This document shows positions 40,373-48,942 of a DNA stretch of 64,000 nucleotides, in pieces. Source of the stretch: Shewanella litoralis (GTDB lineage: Bacteria > Pseudomonadota > Gammaproteobacteria > Enterobacterales > Shewanellaceae); the NCBI RefSeq assembly GCF_009828585.1, contig NZ_WSRZ01000001.1, positions 51,382 through 115,381 on the forward strand. Reading direction: 5' to 3'. The notes beneath the pieces were generated by a model. That model was not told the origin of the DNA. It saw nothing but the letters and a program-made list of their open reading frames with translations, and made no database searches. The number at the start of each line of letters is the position of its first letter. Position 1 is the first letter of the stretch. Position numbers and translations under genes: made by a program.

Positions 40373-40570
40373 TTAAACTGATTGCGCCTCAATCAGGGCA
40401 TTTAATTCGCTGATCGCCTGCCTCACTTTTGGCAGGCTTTTTTTTGTTTGTAAAAAACGTCCTTTTTCAAATTTAAGTAAACCTAAATCTTTTACCCAAA
40501 TCACGCCACTCAGAAAGATCCTAGCATGCTTAACAATTAACTTGGGCGCATAAACAGGGAACGTTCTCAT
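40373..40570 (-). CDS. Small basic protein of unknown function, convergent with zapB
   Basis: 65 codons from the ATG at 40570, preceded by a very good AGGAGG box (spacing 7). The start is MRTFPVYAPKLIVKHARIFL and the end is rich in charged residues (EKGRFLQTKKSLPK). One short hydrophobic stretch (about residues 18-27) is too weak for a clear membrane helix. I do not recognise a family. It stops 10 bases from the zapB stop, and its 3' coding part overlaps the zapB terminator. Confidence 0.65.
   Translation of the reverse strand: MRTFPVYAPKLIVKHARIFLSGVIWVKDLGLLKFEKGRFLQTKKSLPKVRQAISELNALIEAQSV
40418..40448 (+). terminator. zapB terminator inside the convergent gene
   Basis: Stem gcctgcc / ggcaggc with an intervening loop tcacttttt-like, followed by eight T, 55 bases past the zapB stop. 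The same bases encode the KKSLPKVRQA part of the small - strand gene. Confidence 0.8.
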
Positions 40571-40864
40571 AGGGTTTCCTCCTAGAAAAATACTCATAAT
40601 ACGATGTAACACATCTCAATTAGGGCCAAGCAGCCCTGTGATACAGTGACATTAGAGCACAATACAACGAGCCAATTAGAGTTGCGTTTGCGCACCACTG
40701 TAACCGGGTGACCGATATCTCACGTCAGCAAATTTCTGAAATAATCAGCAACATTAATATCAGTCACAGGGTTCGACAACGGGTTTTCACAAGAGTTTCA
40801 TTAAAATTGTACTTTCAAATAGTCAGACAAATCACACAAAACAGTGGCGACAATATAATGCCGC

Positions 40865-40893
40865 TTGCCAATATTTTGACGCCATGCTAATAT
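40865..40893 (+). promoter_or_regulatory. Candidate small-RNA promoter
   Basis: TTGCCA and TAATAT separated by 17 bases, with an extended -10 (TGC before TAATAT). Confidence 0.5.
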
Positions 40894-40898
40894 CCTGG

Positions 40899-40972
40899 AC
40901 GTTACTCAGGGTAAAAAAGAGTCATTTGACTCATCACCGTATTGTCTTTTATAGATATACGGTTTTTTTTTT
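40899..40972 (+). ncRNA. Candidate small RNA with a ten-T terminator
   Basis: Begins about six bases after a good -10 box and ends at a hairpin (ccgtat / atacgg) followed by ten T. In between is a short palindrome (gagtca-tt-tgactc). No ORF with a ribosome site fits. A long U tail after a short stem is usual for Hfq-binding small RNAs. I do not recognise a known family; it does not resemble Spot 42 or RyhB. The transcript is inferred, not shown. Confidence 0.45.
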
Positions 40973-41020
40973 GCCCGACATTCCCCTATTTCTTGCTGCG
41001 CCATCCCTTTTTTAGGCAAC

Positions 41021-41041
41021 AAAAAAGGAGCCTAGGCTCCT
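41021..41041 (-). terminator. dsbA terminator
   Basis: Palindrome aggagcc-ta-ggctcct; on the - strand it is followed by a T-run, 54 bases past the dsbA stop. Confidence 0.85.
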
Positions 41042-41094
41042 CTTCGTCGGTGTCACTTCGGCGTCATTTCACGCTAAAGCGGCCAAGATTTAAC

Positions 41095-41712
41095 TTACTT
41101 TTTATTCATGGTTGATAAATATAATGCCATATCGATAAGCTCATCGTAAGACTTGATAGAGCTGGTTTCTAAACGGTATTTACCATTTACAACCAATGAA
41201 GGTACACCAGAGATTTTGGCGTTTTCAGTATCACGTTTCATTTTTGACATCTGTGCACTGACCATAAATGAGCTTGCTGCGGCATCATAGGCTTTAGCGT
41301 CAACACCATTAGCAATAAACAATGCTCTGATATCATCTGCACGAGTAAACTGCTGACGCTTATCATGGATAGCACTAAATAAAGCTGTTTCAATCTTTTC
41401 TTCAACATTTAGTTGTTTAGCAATGGCAAACGCGCGTGACATTTCTACGCCCATTTCACGGCCAATAAACTCAACGTGTGATTGGTTAAACGCCACACCT
41501 TCTGGCAGGCTCGTTTTTATCTTTGGTACAACGGTTTTAGCAAAGTTATAACAATGTGGGCAATAGAAAGAGAAAAACTCAGTGATTTCTGGCTTAGCTG
41601 ACTCAGGGCCGTCATTTATCACAGTGTAATGAACACCTTCTTTATAATCAGCAGCCATCGCTGCCATTGGCGCGAGTAGTAGTGCCGCGGCCATCAATAA
41701 TGCTTTTTTCAT
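41095..41712 (-). CDS. dsbA: Periplasmic thiol:disulfide oxidoreductase DsbA
   Basis: Introduces disulfides into exported proteins. The signal peptide (about 1-22, ending AMAADY) is followed by a thioredoxin fold with an inserted helical domain. Active site CPHC lies near residue 51 in FFSFYCPHCYNF, and the cis-Pro loop is SGVPSLVVNGKY. Length 205 aa is normal. The ATG at 41712 has an AAGGAAG box. srkA lies upstream, the same gene order as in E. coli (yihE-dsbA). Confidence 0.95.
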   Translation of the reverse strand: MKKALLMAAALLLAPMAAMAADYKEGVHYTVINDGPESAKPEITEFFSFYCPHCYNFAKTVVPKIKTSLPEGVAFNQSHVEFIGREMGVEMSRAFAIAKQLNVEEKIETALFSAIHDKRQQFTRADDIRALFIANGVDAKAYDAAASSFMVSAQMSKMKRDTENAKISGVPSLVVNGKYRLETSSIKSYDELIDMALYLSTMNKK

Positions 41713-41853
41713 CTCACTTCCTTTCAATAGGCAAAATATACTAATAAAAAATCGCTGGTTCTATCATAGTCTAGCGTTAGGCTGTAACTCAATCGCTACA
41801 TGATTGTATTTGTAACTAAATACATCCTGATAGTGATTATGAATCAATGTTAA

Positions 41854-42855
41854 TCAACAATTAAAGCTGGCTAAACTCAATGGCGCCTCCTCTAAGGCGG
41901 CAAGTTGCTCTTTAAATGCCAGGGTTTGTTGCTCCCAATATTTGATGTCAGCAAACCAGGGAAAGTTCATTGGAAATGCAGGATCTTGCCAACGTTTTGT
42001 TAGCCATGCGTTGTAATGGATCATTCTAAACGCTCTTAACGGCTCAATGAGCGCCAGTTGCCTGGTGTCAAAATCGCAAAACTCCTGATAAGCCTCAATC
42101 AAGATGTCGAGTTGCAATAATTGCTGTGCTCTATCGCCCGTTAACATCATCCAAATATCTTGAACTGCAGGCCCTTGTCTTGCATCGTCTAAATCGACAA
42201 AACCTGGCCCGTCTGGCGTCCACAAAATATTGCCAGGATGCAAATCACCATGCAGGCGAATCGTGTTAAAGCTGTGTTGCTGCCAAATCTGTTTCGCTTT
42301 TGTCAGCACTTGCTCTACTACAGTAAAAAAGGCGTCATGCATCCCCGAGGAAACAATACCGCTATCGCGTAAATAACGATAGGCATCATCACCTAAAATC
42401 TCCGGGGTTAACGGCTCGCGATGCACAAAAGGTTGCTTACTGGCATATTGATGAATACGGCCAATAAAACGCCCTACCGACTCTAACTGCTCATCGTTAT
42501 CGACCTCAAATGCGCGTCCACCAATAGAGGGGAATAACGCAAAACGATAACCTTTAAACTCAAATAACGTTTTACTTTCAATGATGATGGGCACAGCGAT
42601 AGGTATGTCTTCTGCCGCTAATGCCAATGCGTAGTCGTGCTCTTCTTGAATCTGCGCTTCACTCCAACGCTGTGGTCGATAAAATTTAACCACATAACGT
42701 AAGCCCTGGTCGCAGCGGAACTGATACACCCGGTTTTCATAGCTGTTTAATGCTAACAAACCGGTTTCAGGAAATATCCCTATACTCTCAATCGCATCTA
42801 GAATGAGGTCTGGCGTTAATGCCTGAAAGTGAAACTCTGCACTGCTATTATCCAT
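41854..42855 (-). CDS. srkA: Stress response Ser/Thr kinase SrkA (YihE)
   Basis: Choline-kinase-fold protein kinase of 333 aa. The N-lobe holds YVVKFYRPQRW with the ATP Lys. The catalytic loop LHGDLHPGNILW (about residue 200) and the metal motif FVDLDDA (about 222) are intact. In E. coli it is in the Cpx regulon and protects against stress-induced death. It overlaps the DUF3630 gene by 8 bases; dsbA follows. Confidence 0.93.
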   Translation of the reverse strand: MDNSSAEFHFQALTPDLILDAIESIGIFPETGLLALNSYENRVYQFRCDQGLRYVVKFYRPQRWSEAQIQEEHDYALALAAEDIPIAVPIIIESKTLFEFKGYRFALFPSIGGRAFEVDNDEQLESVGRFIGRIHQYASKQPFVHREPLTPEILGDDAYRYLRDSGIVSSGMHDAFFTVVEQVLTKAKQIWQQHSFNTIRLHGDLHPGNILWTPDGPGFVDLDDARQGPAVQDIWMMLTGDRAQQLLQLDILIEAYQEFCDFDTRQLALIEPLRAFRMIHYNAWLTKRWQDPAFPMNFPWFADIKYWEQQTLAFKEQLAALEEAPLSLASFNC

Positions 42856-43168
42856 GTAAACCTTCTTGGGTGGTTTGAATATGCGGCTTAAGCAAGCTGG
42901 CTAAAAAGCCTAATACGTCTACATCATTGGCGTTATCAACTGACAACCAGCAAATATCACCGTAAAACTCATAGTGTAGCCACACCGGACACCCTTCAAA
43001 ATTGAGTAGCCATTGGTGTCTGTCTGCGCCCCATTGGCGCTCACGAATATCACAATCTAATGCGACCGCTAAAGGTTCGGCAAATTGTTCAAATTGCTCA
43101 AAATCGACTTGTGCTTGAATAACAATACTCAGGGCGTCGGGCTCAAATTTAGCTGACAATAATTTCAT
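42848..43168 (-). CDS. DUF3630 family protein
   Basis: A 106-aa soluble protein starting MKLLSAKFEPDALSIVIQAQ, rich in aromatic and acidic residues (WLHYEFYGDICWLSVDN). It matches the DUF3630 type seen in Shewanella and relatives; no function is known. A longer frame extends to 43231 inside selO, but the ATG at 43168 is preferred. It ends inside srkA, and selO ends just upstream, so it probably shares their transcript. Confidence 0.75.
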   Translation of the reverse strand: MKLLSAKFEPDALSIVIQAQVDFEQFEQFAEPLAVALDCDIRERQWGADRHQWLLNFEGCPVWLHYEFYGDICWLSVDNANDVDVLGFLASLLKPHIQTTQEGLHG

Positions 43169-43194
43169 AAAAAGGCTCAGATAAAATAATTCAA

Positions 43195-44664
43195 TTAACT
43201 GCTGCAAGACATAATTAAGCCCTGGCCCCAATCCGGTGGTCGTTTGGCTAAATCGTTCATTTGAGGTTGCTCATCAAAGGGGCGAGTCAACAGTTGCTGT
43301 AATTGTAACAACTTGCTGTTATCGCCTTTTTCTTCAATGTCGATAATCGCTTCCTGGGCAAGATAATTACGTAAAACGTATTTGGGGTTATGCTGATTAC
43401 GCTGCTGTTGCCATACTGTAACATCAGCCACATTCCCTACTCGTGCTTGGTAAGCTTGATACCAGCTATCAAACTCGCTCACATTCAACATGTCGTCACG
43501 CAGTGGGCTATGCTGGCTGCTAATGTCTATCTGGCCCATTTTACGCAAGCTATTACTGTAATCGAGCTGGCTATTCTCTAATAACACCGTAAATTGACTA
43601 ATTAACTGCAAGTCTTGTTTATCTAACTCCGCTTGCGTTTCACGGTCTTGACAACTTGCAGCGCCAAAACCCAATTTTGCCCGCATTAAGTTGACATACT
43701 CACTCACTAAACTCGGCTGATAGGTATTAAGTGCTGCGATTAAATCATCCGATGGGATAATCGGGGTCAGCGCTTGCGCGAGGCGTTTTAGATTCCATAA
43801 ACCCACACCCGGTTGCTGGCCAAAAGCATAGCGGCCCTCGTGATCTGAATGGTTACAGATAAAGCTTTCATTAAACGTGTCTAAAAATGCAAACGGTCCA
43901 AAATCAAAGGTATCGCCTAAAATCGACATGTTGTCGGTGTTCATCACACCATGGGCAAAACCAACGGCTTGCCAGTGGGCGATCATTTTAGCTGTAGACT
44001 GCACCACTTCGACAAACCATTGTTTATAGCCTGCTGCGTCGGCGGTTAAATGAGGAAAATGCTGGGCAATAGTAAAGTTAAGTAATTGGGTTAGTTTGTC
44101 TGGCGCACCTCTTTCGCTATAACAAAAATATTCAAAATGGCCAAAACGAATATGGCTTTTAGCTAAACGTACGGTTATCGCTGCGGTTTCCTGGCTTTCG
44201 CGCCATACCGGCAAGTCCGAGCCGATCACCGCTAACGCCCGAGTCGTAGGCACAGATAATGCTGCCAACGCCTCTGACACTAAAAACTCGCGCACTGCAG
44301 AGCGCATGACTGCTCGGCCATCACCTTGACGTGAATACGGTGTTGGGCCGCCACCTTTTAAGGCTACATCCCAGGCGCCATTAGGACCAATAGCTTCACC
44401 CAATATAATTGAGCGACCATCCCCCAATCTTGGGGTATACCCACCAAACTGATGACCACTGTAAACTTGAGCATAATAGCTCGCGCCAGGCGCAGCAGCA
44501 TTTGCCGAAAGCTGCATTAATAAATCATTATTGGGTTTACCTAGACCAATCAGTTTAGCGGCATCATCGCTCCAGCCGAGCCACTGGGGATTTTGAATCC
44601 CCTGCGGGTAGACTTGCGAATAAAAGCCGTCTAATTGCTCAAAAAAATCTTGTTTAAAGCGCAT
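43195..44664 (-). CDS. selO: Protein adenylyltransferase SelO (YdiU)
   Basis: Pseudokinase-fold enzyme that transfers AMP to Ser, Thr or Tyr of target proteins and acts in redox stress. The 489 aa are normal. [22 protein letters not shown]-type loop (about 105-125), [13 protein letters not shown] and TFDFGPFAF are the active-site segments. The protein ends in CSS; selenoprotein homologues have Sec at the equivalent Cys. The C-terminal RPPDWGQ segment is conserved. Confidence 0.95.
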   Translation of the reverse strand: MRFKQDFFEQLDGFYSQVYPQGIQNPQWLGWSDDAAKLIGLGKPNNDLLMQLSANAAAPGASYYAQVYSGHQFGGYTPRLGDGRSIILGEAIGPNGAWDVALKGGGPTPYSRQGDGRAVMRSAVREFLVSEALAALSVPTTRALAVIGSDLPVWRESQETAAITVRLAKSHIRFGHFEYFCYSERGAPDKLTQLLNFTIAQHFPHLTADAAGYKQWFVEVVQSTAKMIAHWQAVGFAHGVMNTDNMSILGDTFDFGPFAFLDTFNESFICNHSDHEGRYAFGQQPGVGLWNLKRLAQALTPIIPSDDLIAALNTYQPSLVSEYVNLMRAKLGFGAASCQDRETQAELDKQDLQLISQFTVLLENSQLDYSNSLRKMGQIDISSQHSPLRDDMLNVSEFDSWYQAYQARVGNVADVTVWQQQRNQHNPKYVLRNYLAQEAIIDIEEKGDNSKLLQLQQLLTRPFDEQPQMNDLAKRPPDWGQGLIMSCSS

Positions 44665-44995
44665 CTAACTCAGCTCCAACCACCTGACGTTGGCAGTTCA
44701 GTTGCTTGTTGTCGTCCACTTGGCATTGTTGCGCACACACAAAAGCTTGTGCTGCAGGCATCGATGAACCTTGCAAACGTAACATGCCGGTCCCTTTTGC
44801 CTGGCATTGCTCGAGCGTATCGTAATACCCTAAAATAAACTCAGTTTGTACCATGTTGGCTGATGCTATCGCCATTTCGGCATTTTGCGGATTATCAGCA
44901 ACGTAAAAGAGTGTCCATTCGGGTGTGCGCGTACATCCCATTGCAACACTTAACCCAATTGCAGCAAGTAGTAATTTGTTTATTAAAGAAGTCAT
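44654..44995 (-). CDS. Hypothetical lipoprotein upstream of selO
   Basis: A 113-aa protein with a signal peptide [20 protein letters not shown] and Cys at about residue 21, which can be the lipid site. Four further Cys lie in the C-terminal half (EQC, FVCAQQC, NC). I do not recognise a family. Its 3' end overlaps the selO start by 11 bases, indicating translational coupling. The upstream 13 codons of the frame are not counted. Confidence 0.7.
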   Translation of the reverse strand: MTSLINKLLLAAIGLSVAMGCTRTPEWTLFYVADNPQNAEMAIASANMVQTEFILGYYDTLEQCQAKGTGMLRLQGSSMPAAQAFVCAQQCQVDDNKQLNCQRQVVGAELDAL

Positions 44996-45073
44996 CACTG
45001 TCACCCAAACCTTTGCTCTGTAAGCCACTAGCATCTATTATTCATATTCATTCAAGGACACAAAATACAAAAA

Positions 45074-45091
45074 AGCGGACCGAGGTCCGCT
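45074..45091 (-). terminator. Terminator between the acidic membrane protein gene and the selO operon
   Basis: Stem agcggacc / ggtccgct with a two-base centre; on the - strand it is followed by a T-run. Confidence 0.85.
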
Positions 45092-45139
45092 TCCTTTATG
45101 ACTATCATACCCGATATCCATCACGCTGTATTAACTGAG

Positions 45140-46024
45140 TTAGCTTGCCTTAGCCTGAGCTTTTTCAATTCGATTAATACGCCCTTCAAATCCGGTAACA
45201 GTTCCGTCAGTTAAGTGATATTCAATCGCCTGTTGGCATACACTAATGGCTTGGTCAAACTCATCTGTATCGTTTAATAATGTCGATAATTGCATAAACG
45301 CCGGCGCTTTAATATCTTGAGCATTATCATTCGCAACTTGCTGTTGATACACAACACGGAACAAGTCGAGGTAAGCCAGCTTAAGCGCGGCGCCATATTG
45401 GCAATAATCACTTTGCTTGCGCATTTTATAGCAATGGTTAATCACGTTCGCTAGCGCATCATGCTGGCTTTGCGCACCGCTGGCCTTATTTGCTGCGGTA
45501 ACTAACTGCACAAAGCTGTCGCTGGCCCAATCACCTTTCACGGTGGCTAAACTTAATTGATGCCCCTGATCCTCATCGGCTTCAGCTTGAGGTGTGGTTA
45601 CAGGAACATCATCTTTACTTGGCTGTTCGGCCTTAACCTCTGGTGCTTTTTCCGTGTCGACTTCGTCAGCTACAATCGCTTTCGGCTCAGAAACTTCAGC
45701 ATCTATTGCAGGCTGTTTAGCGGGCACGGTATCTTCTGGCTCAACCGAATCAACCACCTCTGGCTCAACTGTAGACTCCGCCGCAGGAGGTGTTTGGGGT
45801 TCAGTGAGCACATCACTATCTTGTTTAGTCGCGGCTTCAGCTTCACGAGTCTCGGAGACAACAGCAGTAGTATCGGCTTGCGAAACGACCTTAGATTGTG
45901 TATCCGCAGGCTTTGATGTTGAGTTACTTTTTTCTAATTCTTGCTTTGCCATGACTTGGGTGCGCCTGTATAGATACATGGCAATTACAACCAATACGAC
46001 AACTAAAAAGATCTTTATTAGCAT
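45140..46024 (-). CDS. Membrane-anchored acidic protein of unknown function
   Basis: 294 aa. One N-terminal membrane helix (MLIKIFLVVVLVVIAMYLY) is followed by a low-complexity Pro/Glu/Val-rich linker (about 30-155) and a helical C-terminal domain (about 160-290) with two CY/CQ motifs, which could be TPR-like. The ATG at 46024 has an AAGGTGG box seven bases upstream. I do not recognise the family; the layout fits a cell-envelope or periplasmic scaffold, which is a guess. Confidence 0.7.
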   Translation of the reverse strand: MLIKIFLVVVLVVIAMYLYRRTQVMAKQELEKSNSTSKPADTQSKVVSQADTTAVVSETREAEAATKQDSDVLTEPQTPPAAESTVEPEVVDSVEPEDTVPAKQPAIDAEVSEPKAIVADEVDTEKAPEVKAEQPSKDDVPVTTPQAEADEDQGHQLSLATVKGDWASDSFVQLVTAANKASGAQSQHDALANVINHCYKMRKQSDYCQYGAALKLAYLDLFRVVYQQQVANDNAQDIKAPAFMQLSTLLNDTDEFDQAISVCQQAIEYHLTDGTVTGFEGRINRIEKAQAKAS

Positions 46025-46390
46025 TAGGCGTCCACCTTGCTGATTATGCGCAAACACGCATGGATTCCATGTTGCTCACACTTAGGCGTGTGAACCATTA
46101 TAACGACGTAAGCGGCAACAGAAGTTATGCCGCAAATAGGGTGCGATTATTTTTTAAGCACTTACCATTATTATTTCAATCTGCGCTATAAAATCAAGTA
46201 TTTATCCACTTTAAACTGTAACAAGCTATCGATTACAGCCAAATCAATGAACATTTACGCCATTTTTGCGATCAATAACACATTCAACCCTGGTTTTGTG
46301 TTTGAATTCATAATTAGCGAAAGCGAATTTGTCAGCGATTATTTTGCCACATAAACTCACAATACCAGACTAATTTACTAAGGTATTACC
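46025..46390. other. Intergenic region upstream of the YgbA-type gene
   Basis: No gene. A hairpin (tcacac / gtgtga, 46077-46094) lies near the left side. The rest is AT-rich. I see no convincing NsrR or FNR box by eye. Confidence 0.4.
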
Positions 46391-46783
46391 ATGAGCGACA
46401 CAGAATTACTTACAGGCAAGTTACTGTTTGAATTTCGCACCATTGAAGCCATGGTCACGATTTATTGTAAAGTGCACCACCCAATGAAACCCTCGCACGG
46501 AGTATGCGAGCAATGTTGTGAATTTTTAAGCTATGCCAACACCCGCCTCGACCGCTGCCCGTATGGCCAAGATAAGCCAACCTGCAATAAATGTCCGGTA
46601 CATTGCTACAAGCCTCACATGAAACAAAAAGCCCGTGAGATTATGCTGTTTGCAGGCCCAAGAATGTTATTACCTCATCCTATTATGGCCATTAAGCATT
46701 TACTGGCTGAGCGCAAGCCCGCCCCAGGTTTACCGCCAGAAGGCGTATCAAATCGTCATGAACGCAAGCGGCAAATGAGTTAA
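46391..46783 (+). CDS. ygbA: YgbA-type nitric-oxide-induced Cys-rich protein
   Basis: 130 aa with 10 Cys, among them CEQCC, CPYG, CNKCPVHC and nearby His, the pattern of the YgbA_NO family (named nitrous oxide-stimulated promoter). E. coli YgbA is repressed by NsrR and made under NO stress. RMLLPHPIMAIKHLL in the C-terminal part is typical. An AAGG box precedes the ATG. The metal or cluster it binds is not known. Confidence 0.88.
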   Translation: MSDTELLTGKLLFEFRTIEAMVTIYCKVHHPMKPSHGVCEQCCEFLSYANTRLDRCPYGQDKPTCNKCPVHCYKPHMKQKAREIMLFAGPRMLLPHPIMAIKHLLAERKPAPGLPPEGVSNRHERKRQMS

Positions 46784-46959
46784 TCATATTGCCGCTCATA
46801 CATCTGGATGCTATTGCAACCAATTACACCCACCACACATGAGAATAGGGTTTGTTTGATCTCTGTCTACTTGTATAAATGTTAATTAACTCGCGCCCAT
46901 CTAGCGGTATTGGTAATCTAGATGGATATACAATGACAATGATGTCAATGAGGTGATTT

Positions 46960-47541
46960 ATGCAACGTTCAACAAATGTATTTTTTTCAAGCATATTAGT
47001 GTTATTTAGCTTAGTGTTTTCATTTTCTGCTTTGGCAAATAATGACGCCTATGGCGAGGCTATTACCAATTTTAAAAAAGCCACTGAAACACAGCACTTT
47101 TTTAATTCAGCTTATGGTTATGCTATTTTCCCTACCGTCGCTAAAGGCGGCATTGGCATTGGCGCGGCTTATGGTAATGGTCGTGTTTATCAGGCTGGAA
47201 CACACATGGGTGATTCAAGCTTAACTCAGTTGTCGATAGGATTTCAGCTCGGCGGTCAGGCTTACAGTGAGATTATCTTTTTTAAAGATGCCAAAGCCTA
47301 TAATGAGTTCACCAGCGGCAGTTTTGAGTTTAGCGCTCAAGCGTCAGCCGTGGCGATTAACTTAGGTGCCAATGCCCAGGTTGGCACTACGGGTAATTCA
47401 GCAGGCGCAGGTCAAGCTGGCAGTAATCATAATGCGGCTGCTAAATACATTAATGGCATGGCTATTTTCACTGCAGCCAAAGGCGGCTTGATGTTTGAAG
47501 CAGCCCTAGCTGGACAGTCGTTTACGTTTGATGCTAAGTAA
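46960..47541 (+). CDS. Exported SYLF-domain (Ysc84-like) protein
   Basis: 193 aa. A signal peptide (about 1-26, ending SALANND) is followed by the SYLF lipid-binding domain across the rest: YGYAIFPTVAKGGIGIGAAYGNGRVY and LSIGFQLGGQAYSEIIFF are typical. Related bacterial proteins are exported and of poorly known role, some linked to the envelope. A GAGGTG box precedes the ATG. It stands alone; a terminator follows. Confidence 0.88.
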   Translation: MQRSTNVFFSSILVLFSLVFSFSALANNDAYGEAITNFKKATETQHFFNSAYGYAIFPTVAKGGIGIGAAYGNGRVYQAGTHMGDSSLTQLSIGFQLGGQAYSEIIFFKDAKAYNEFTSGSFEFSAQASAVAINLGANAQVGTTGNSAGAGQAGSNHNAAAKYINGMAIFTAAKGGLMFEAALAGQSFTFDAK

Positions 47542-47580
47542 TTCAAATGCGTTTAAATGAGTTCGAGTTTTACTCGTAGC

Positions 47581-47622
47581 TTATAGACCCAATCAACTTG
47601 AAGAGACGTGTTTCAGAGCATC
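47581..47622. repeat. Truncated copy of the 19.3-kb MITE end
   Basis: Matches the left terminus of the 19300-19569 element (acccaatcaacttgaagaga against acccaatcaacttgaagata) and continues through cgtgtttcagagc before losing similarity. Confidence 0.65.
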
Positions 47623-47645
47623 TTCAGGTTTTTTGTGTATAAATC

Positions 47646-47678
47646 ATTCAGGCTGCCATTGGCAGCCTGAATTGTTTT
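47646..47678 (+). terminator. Terminator after the SYLF gene
   Basis: Perfect 12-bp stem attcaggctgcc / ggcagcctgaat with a 3-base loop, followed by tgtttt. Confidence 0.85.
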
Positions 47679-47737
47679 GGGTCAGTTGATTCATATTGCA
47701 AATTCGTTTTTTCACAAAGGTTTATTAACAATATTCT

Positions 47738-47990
47738 TGTCGTCCCGGTAATGCTTTTAGCCGGGATCCAGGTGTTTAGCTTTGTACTCATGGCCTGCGG
47801 CCACCAACGTCGTGGCGCTTCGCCCACACCAGACCAAGAGGAAACCAACGGCTGTTCCCTCTTGGAACTCCCAGCCGCCACATCAAAATTATCTGAAAAG
47901 CGATAATTTCGCGACGTGGTCAAATCCAGCTTTTAACTTCGTCTGAGTGTTCTTCGACCTTATTCGAAAATGCTAACGCTTCAGATGGGG
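47738..47990. repeat. Intergenic repeat, left copy (inverted relative to the right copy)
   Basis: Contains a REP-like hairpin (cccgg...ccggg, 47744-47765), a 44-base block at 47790-47833 that matches 49319-49362 inverted with one mismatch, and a 25-base block at 47966-47990 that matches 48943-48967 inverted exactly. The part between the blocks has its own hairpin (ccaagagg / cctcttgg). No ORF is supported. Confidence 0.8.
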
Positions 47991-48260
47991 CGTCCCTTCC
48001 CCTCCAAAGCTAGCTCGCCATCCATGGCTAGCTCACGTCATTTTCTTCAACGGCCTCAAGTTCAGAGCTGAATTGGGGCACTTGAAAGCTCACTTTAAAA
48101 TAACATTTTGGAGATTTAAACAACATGATTCGAAATAAGAAGCGCCTCTAACACTAGAGATATAAACCTAGTAAGGTGTTGATTATTAGACTAATTTTAT
48201 TTTATAGCTATGTTAATCCCACTAAGCATTCGAAACTCGTCTTAAACGTCAGTAAGACTT
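47991..48260. other. Non-coding stretch between the left repeat and the pentapeptide gene
   Basis: No gene is seen. A gctagc...gctagc repeat lies at about 48009-48036. Confidence 0.4.
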
Positions 48261-48860
48261 TCAGTCAACGAGTTCAACACCTAAACTTTCTAATAGGCTC
48301 AGTGCTTCGCTCCTTGAAAATCGTGCCTTTTTCACATTATTTTCAAACACGTCAATAACGTATTCTTCTGAGTCACTGAAATCGACCCCTTGTAAATTTG
48401 TTCTCATAAATAAACTATGCCTAAAGTTACAATAAGTCATTGATGAATTTGTAAAGTCACCCTCGCGAAAGTCAACATCATGTAACTTACATTCATCCAA
48501 GACTAACTCGTGCAATTTAAGCCCAAAAAATGATGAGTCATTCAAAATACAACGCGTAAAGTTAAGTTCAAAATCTAAGTGGTATATAGCCCATTCAGCT
48601 TTCGCCCAATCAACACCGATTAATTTGCTATCTTGAAACCTAACTTCAAACAGCTTTGAATTAGAAAGGTCAACCAAGCTGAAATTACATCGTTCAAATA
48701 TACAATTAAGGAATTTACAATTTTTGAACTGAGTTTCGGAGAAATCACAGTCTACAAACTGACAGTCCTCAAATTCGATATGATTAAAGTGTTTATGCGA
48801 GCCAAGATGTTTTTCAAACAAAATATCTAGATAACTCTCACCATCAAGTAACACTTTCAT
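48261..48860 (-). CDS. Pentapeptide-repeat protein (Qnr-like fold)
   Basis: 199 aa made mostly of A(D/N)LxF-type five-residue repeats: FEDCQFVDCDFSETQFKNCKF, then a second block (about 95-165) with FREGDFTNSSMTYCNF. Such repeats form a right-handed quadrilateral helix. The C-terminal helix EALSLLESLGVELVD resembles the dimer helix of Qnr and MfpA, DNA-mimic proteins that protect gyrase. The function here is not shown. A weak AAAT-type leader precedes the ATG. It lies between inverted copies of an intergenic repeat. Confidence 0.85.
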   Translation of the reverse strand: MKVLLDGESYLDILFEKHLGSHKHFNHIEFEDCQFVDCDFSETQFKNCKFLNCIFERCNFSLVDLSNSKLFEVRFQDSKLIGVDWAKAEWAIYHLDFELNFTRCILNDSSFFGLKLHELVLDECKLHDVDFREGDFTNSSMTYCNFRHSLFMRTNLQGVDFSDSEEYVIDVFENNVKKARFSRSEALSLLESLGVELVD

Positions 48861-48942
48861 GATTTCCCATCCACCAACACTTTTCTAGACAGTACATCAG
48901 GCAGATCGAGTAAACAAGATAGTCAATGTGATGGAATGAACA

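Noticed and set aside
40708-40890. 60-codon frame in the zapB-dsbA gap
   Set aside because: No ribosome site and low-complexity content; the small-RNA promoter candidate overlaps its end.
40899-40972. Spot 42 (spf) as identity of the small RNA
   Set aside because: Position near dsbA recalls it, but neither the conserved 5' segment nor the GC-rich terminator of Spot 42 is present.
47648-47923. 91-codon frame on the - strand
   Set aside because: It runs through the terminator and the intergenic repeat; composition is that of the repeat, not a protein.
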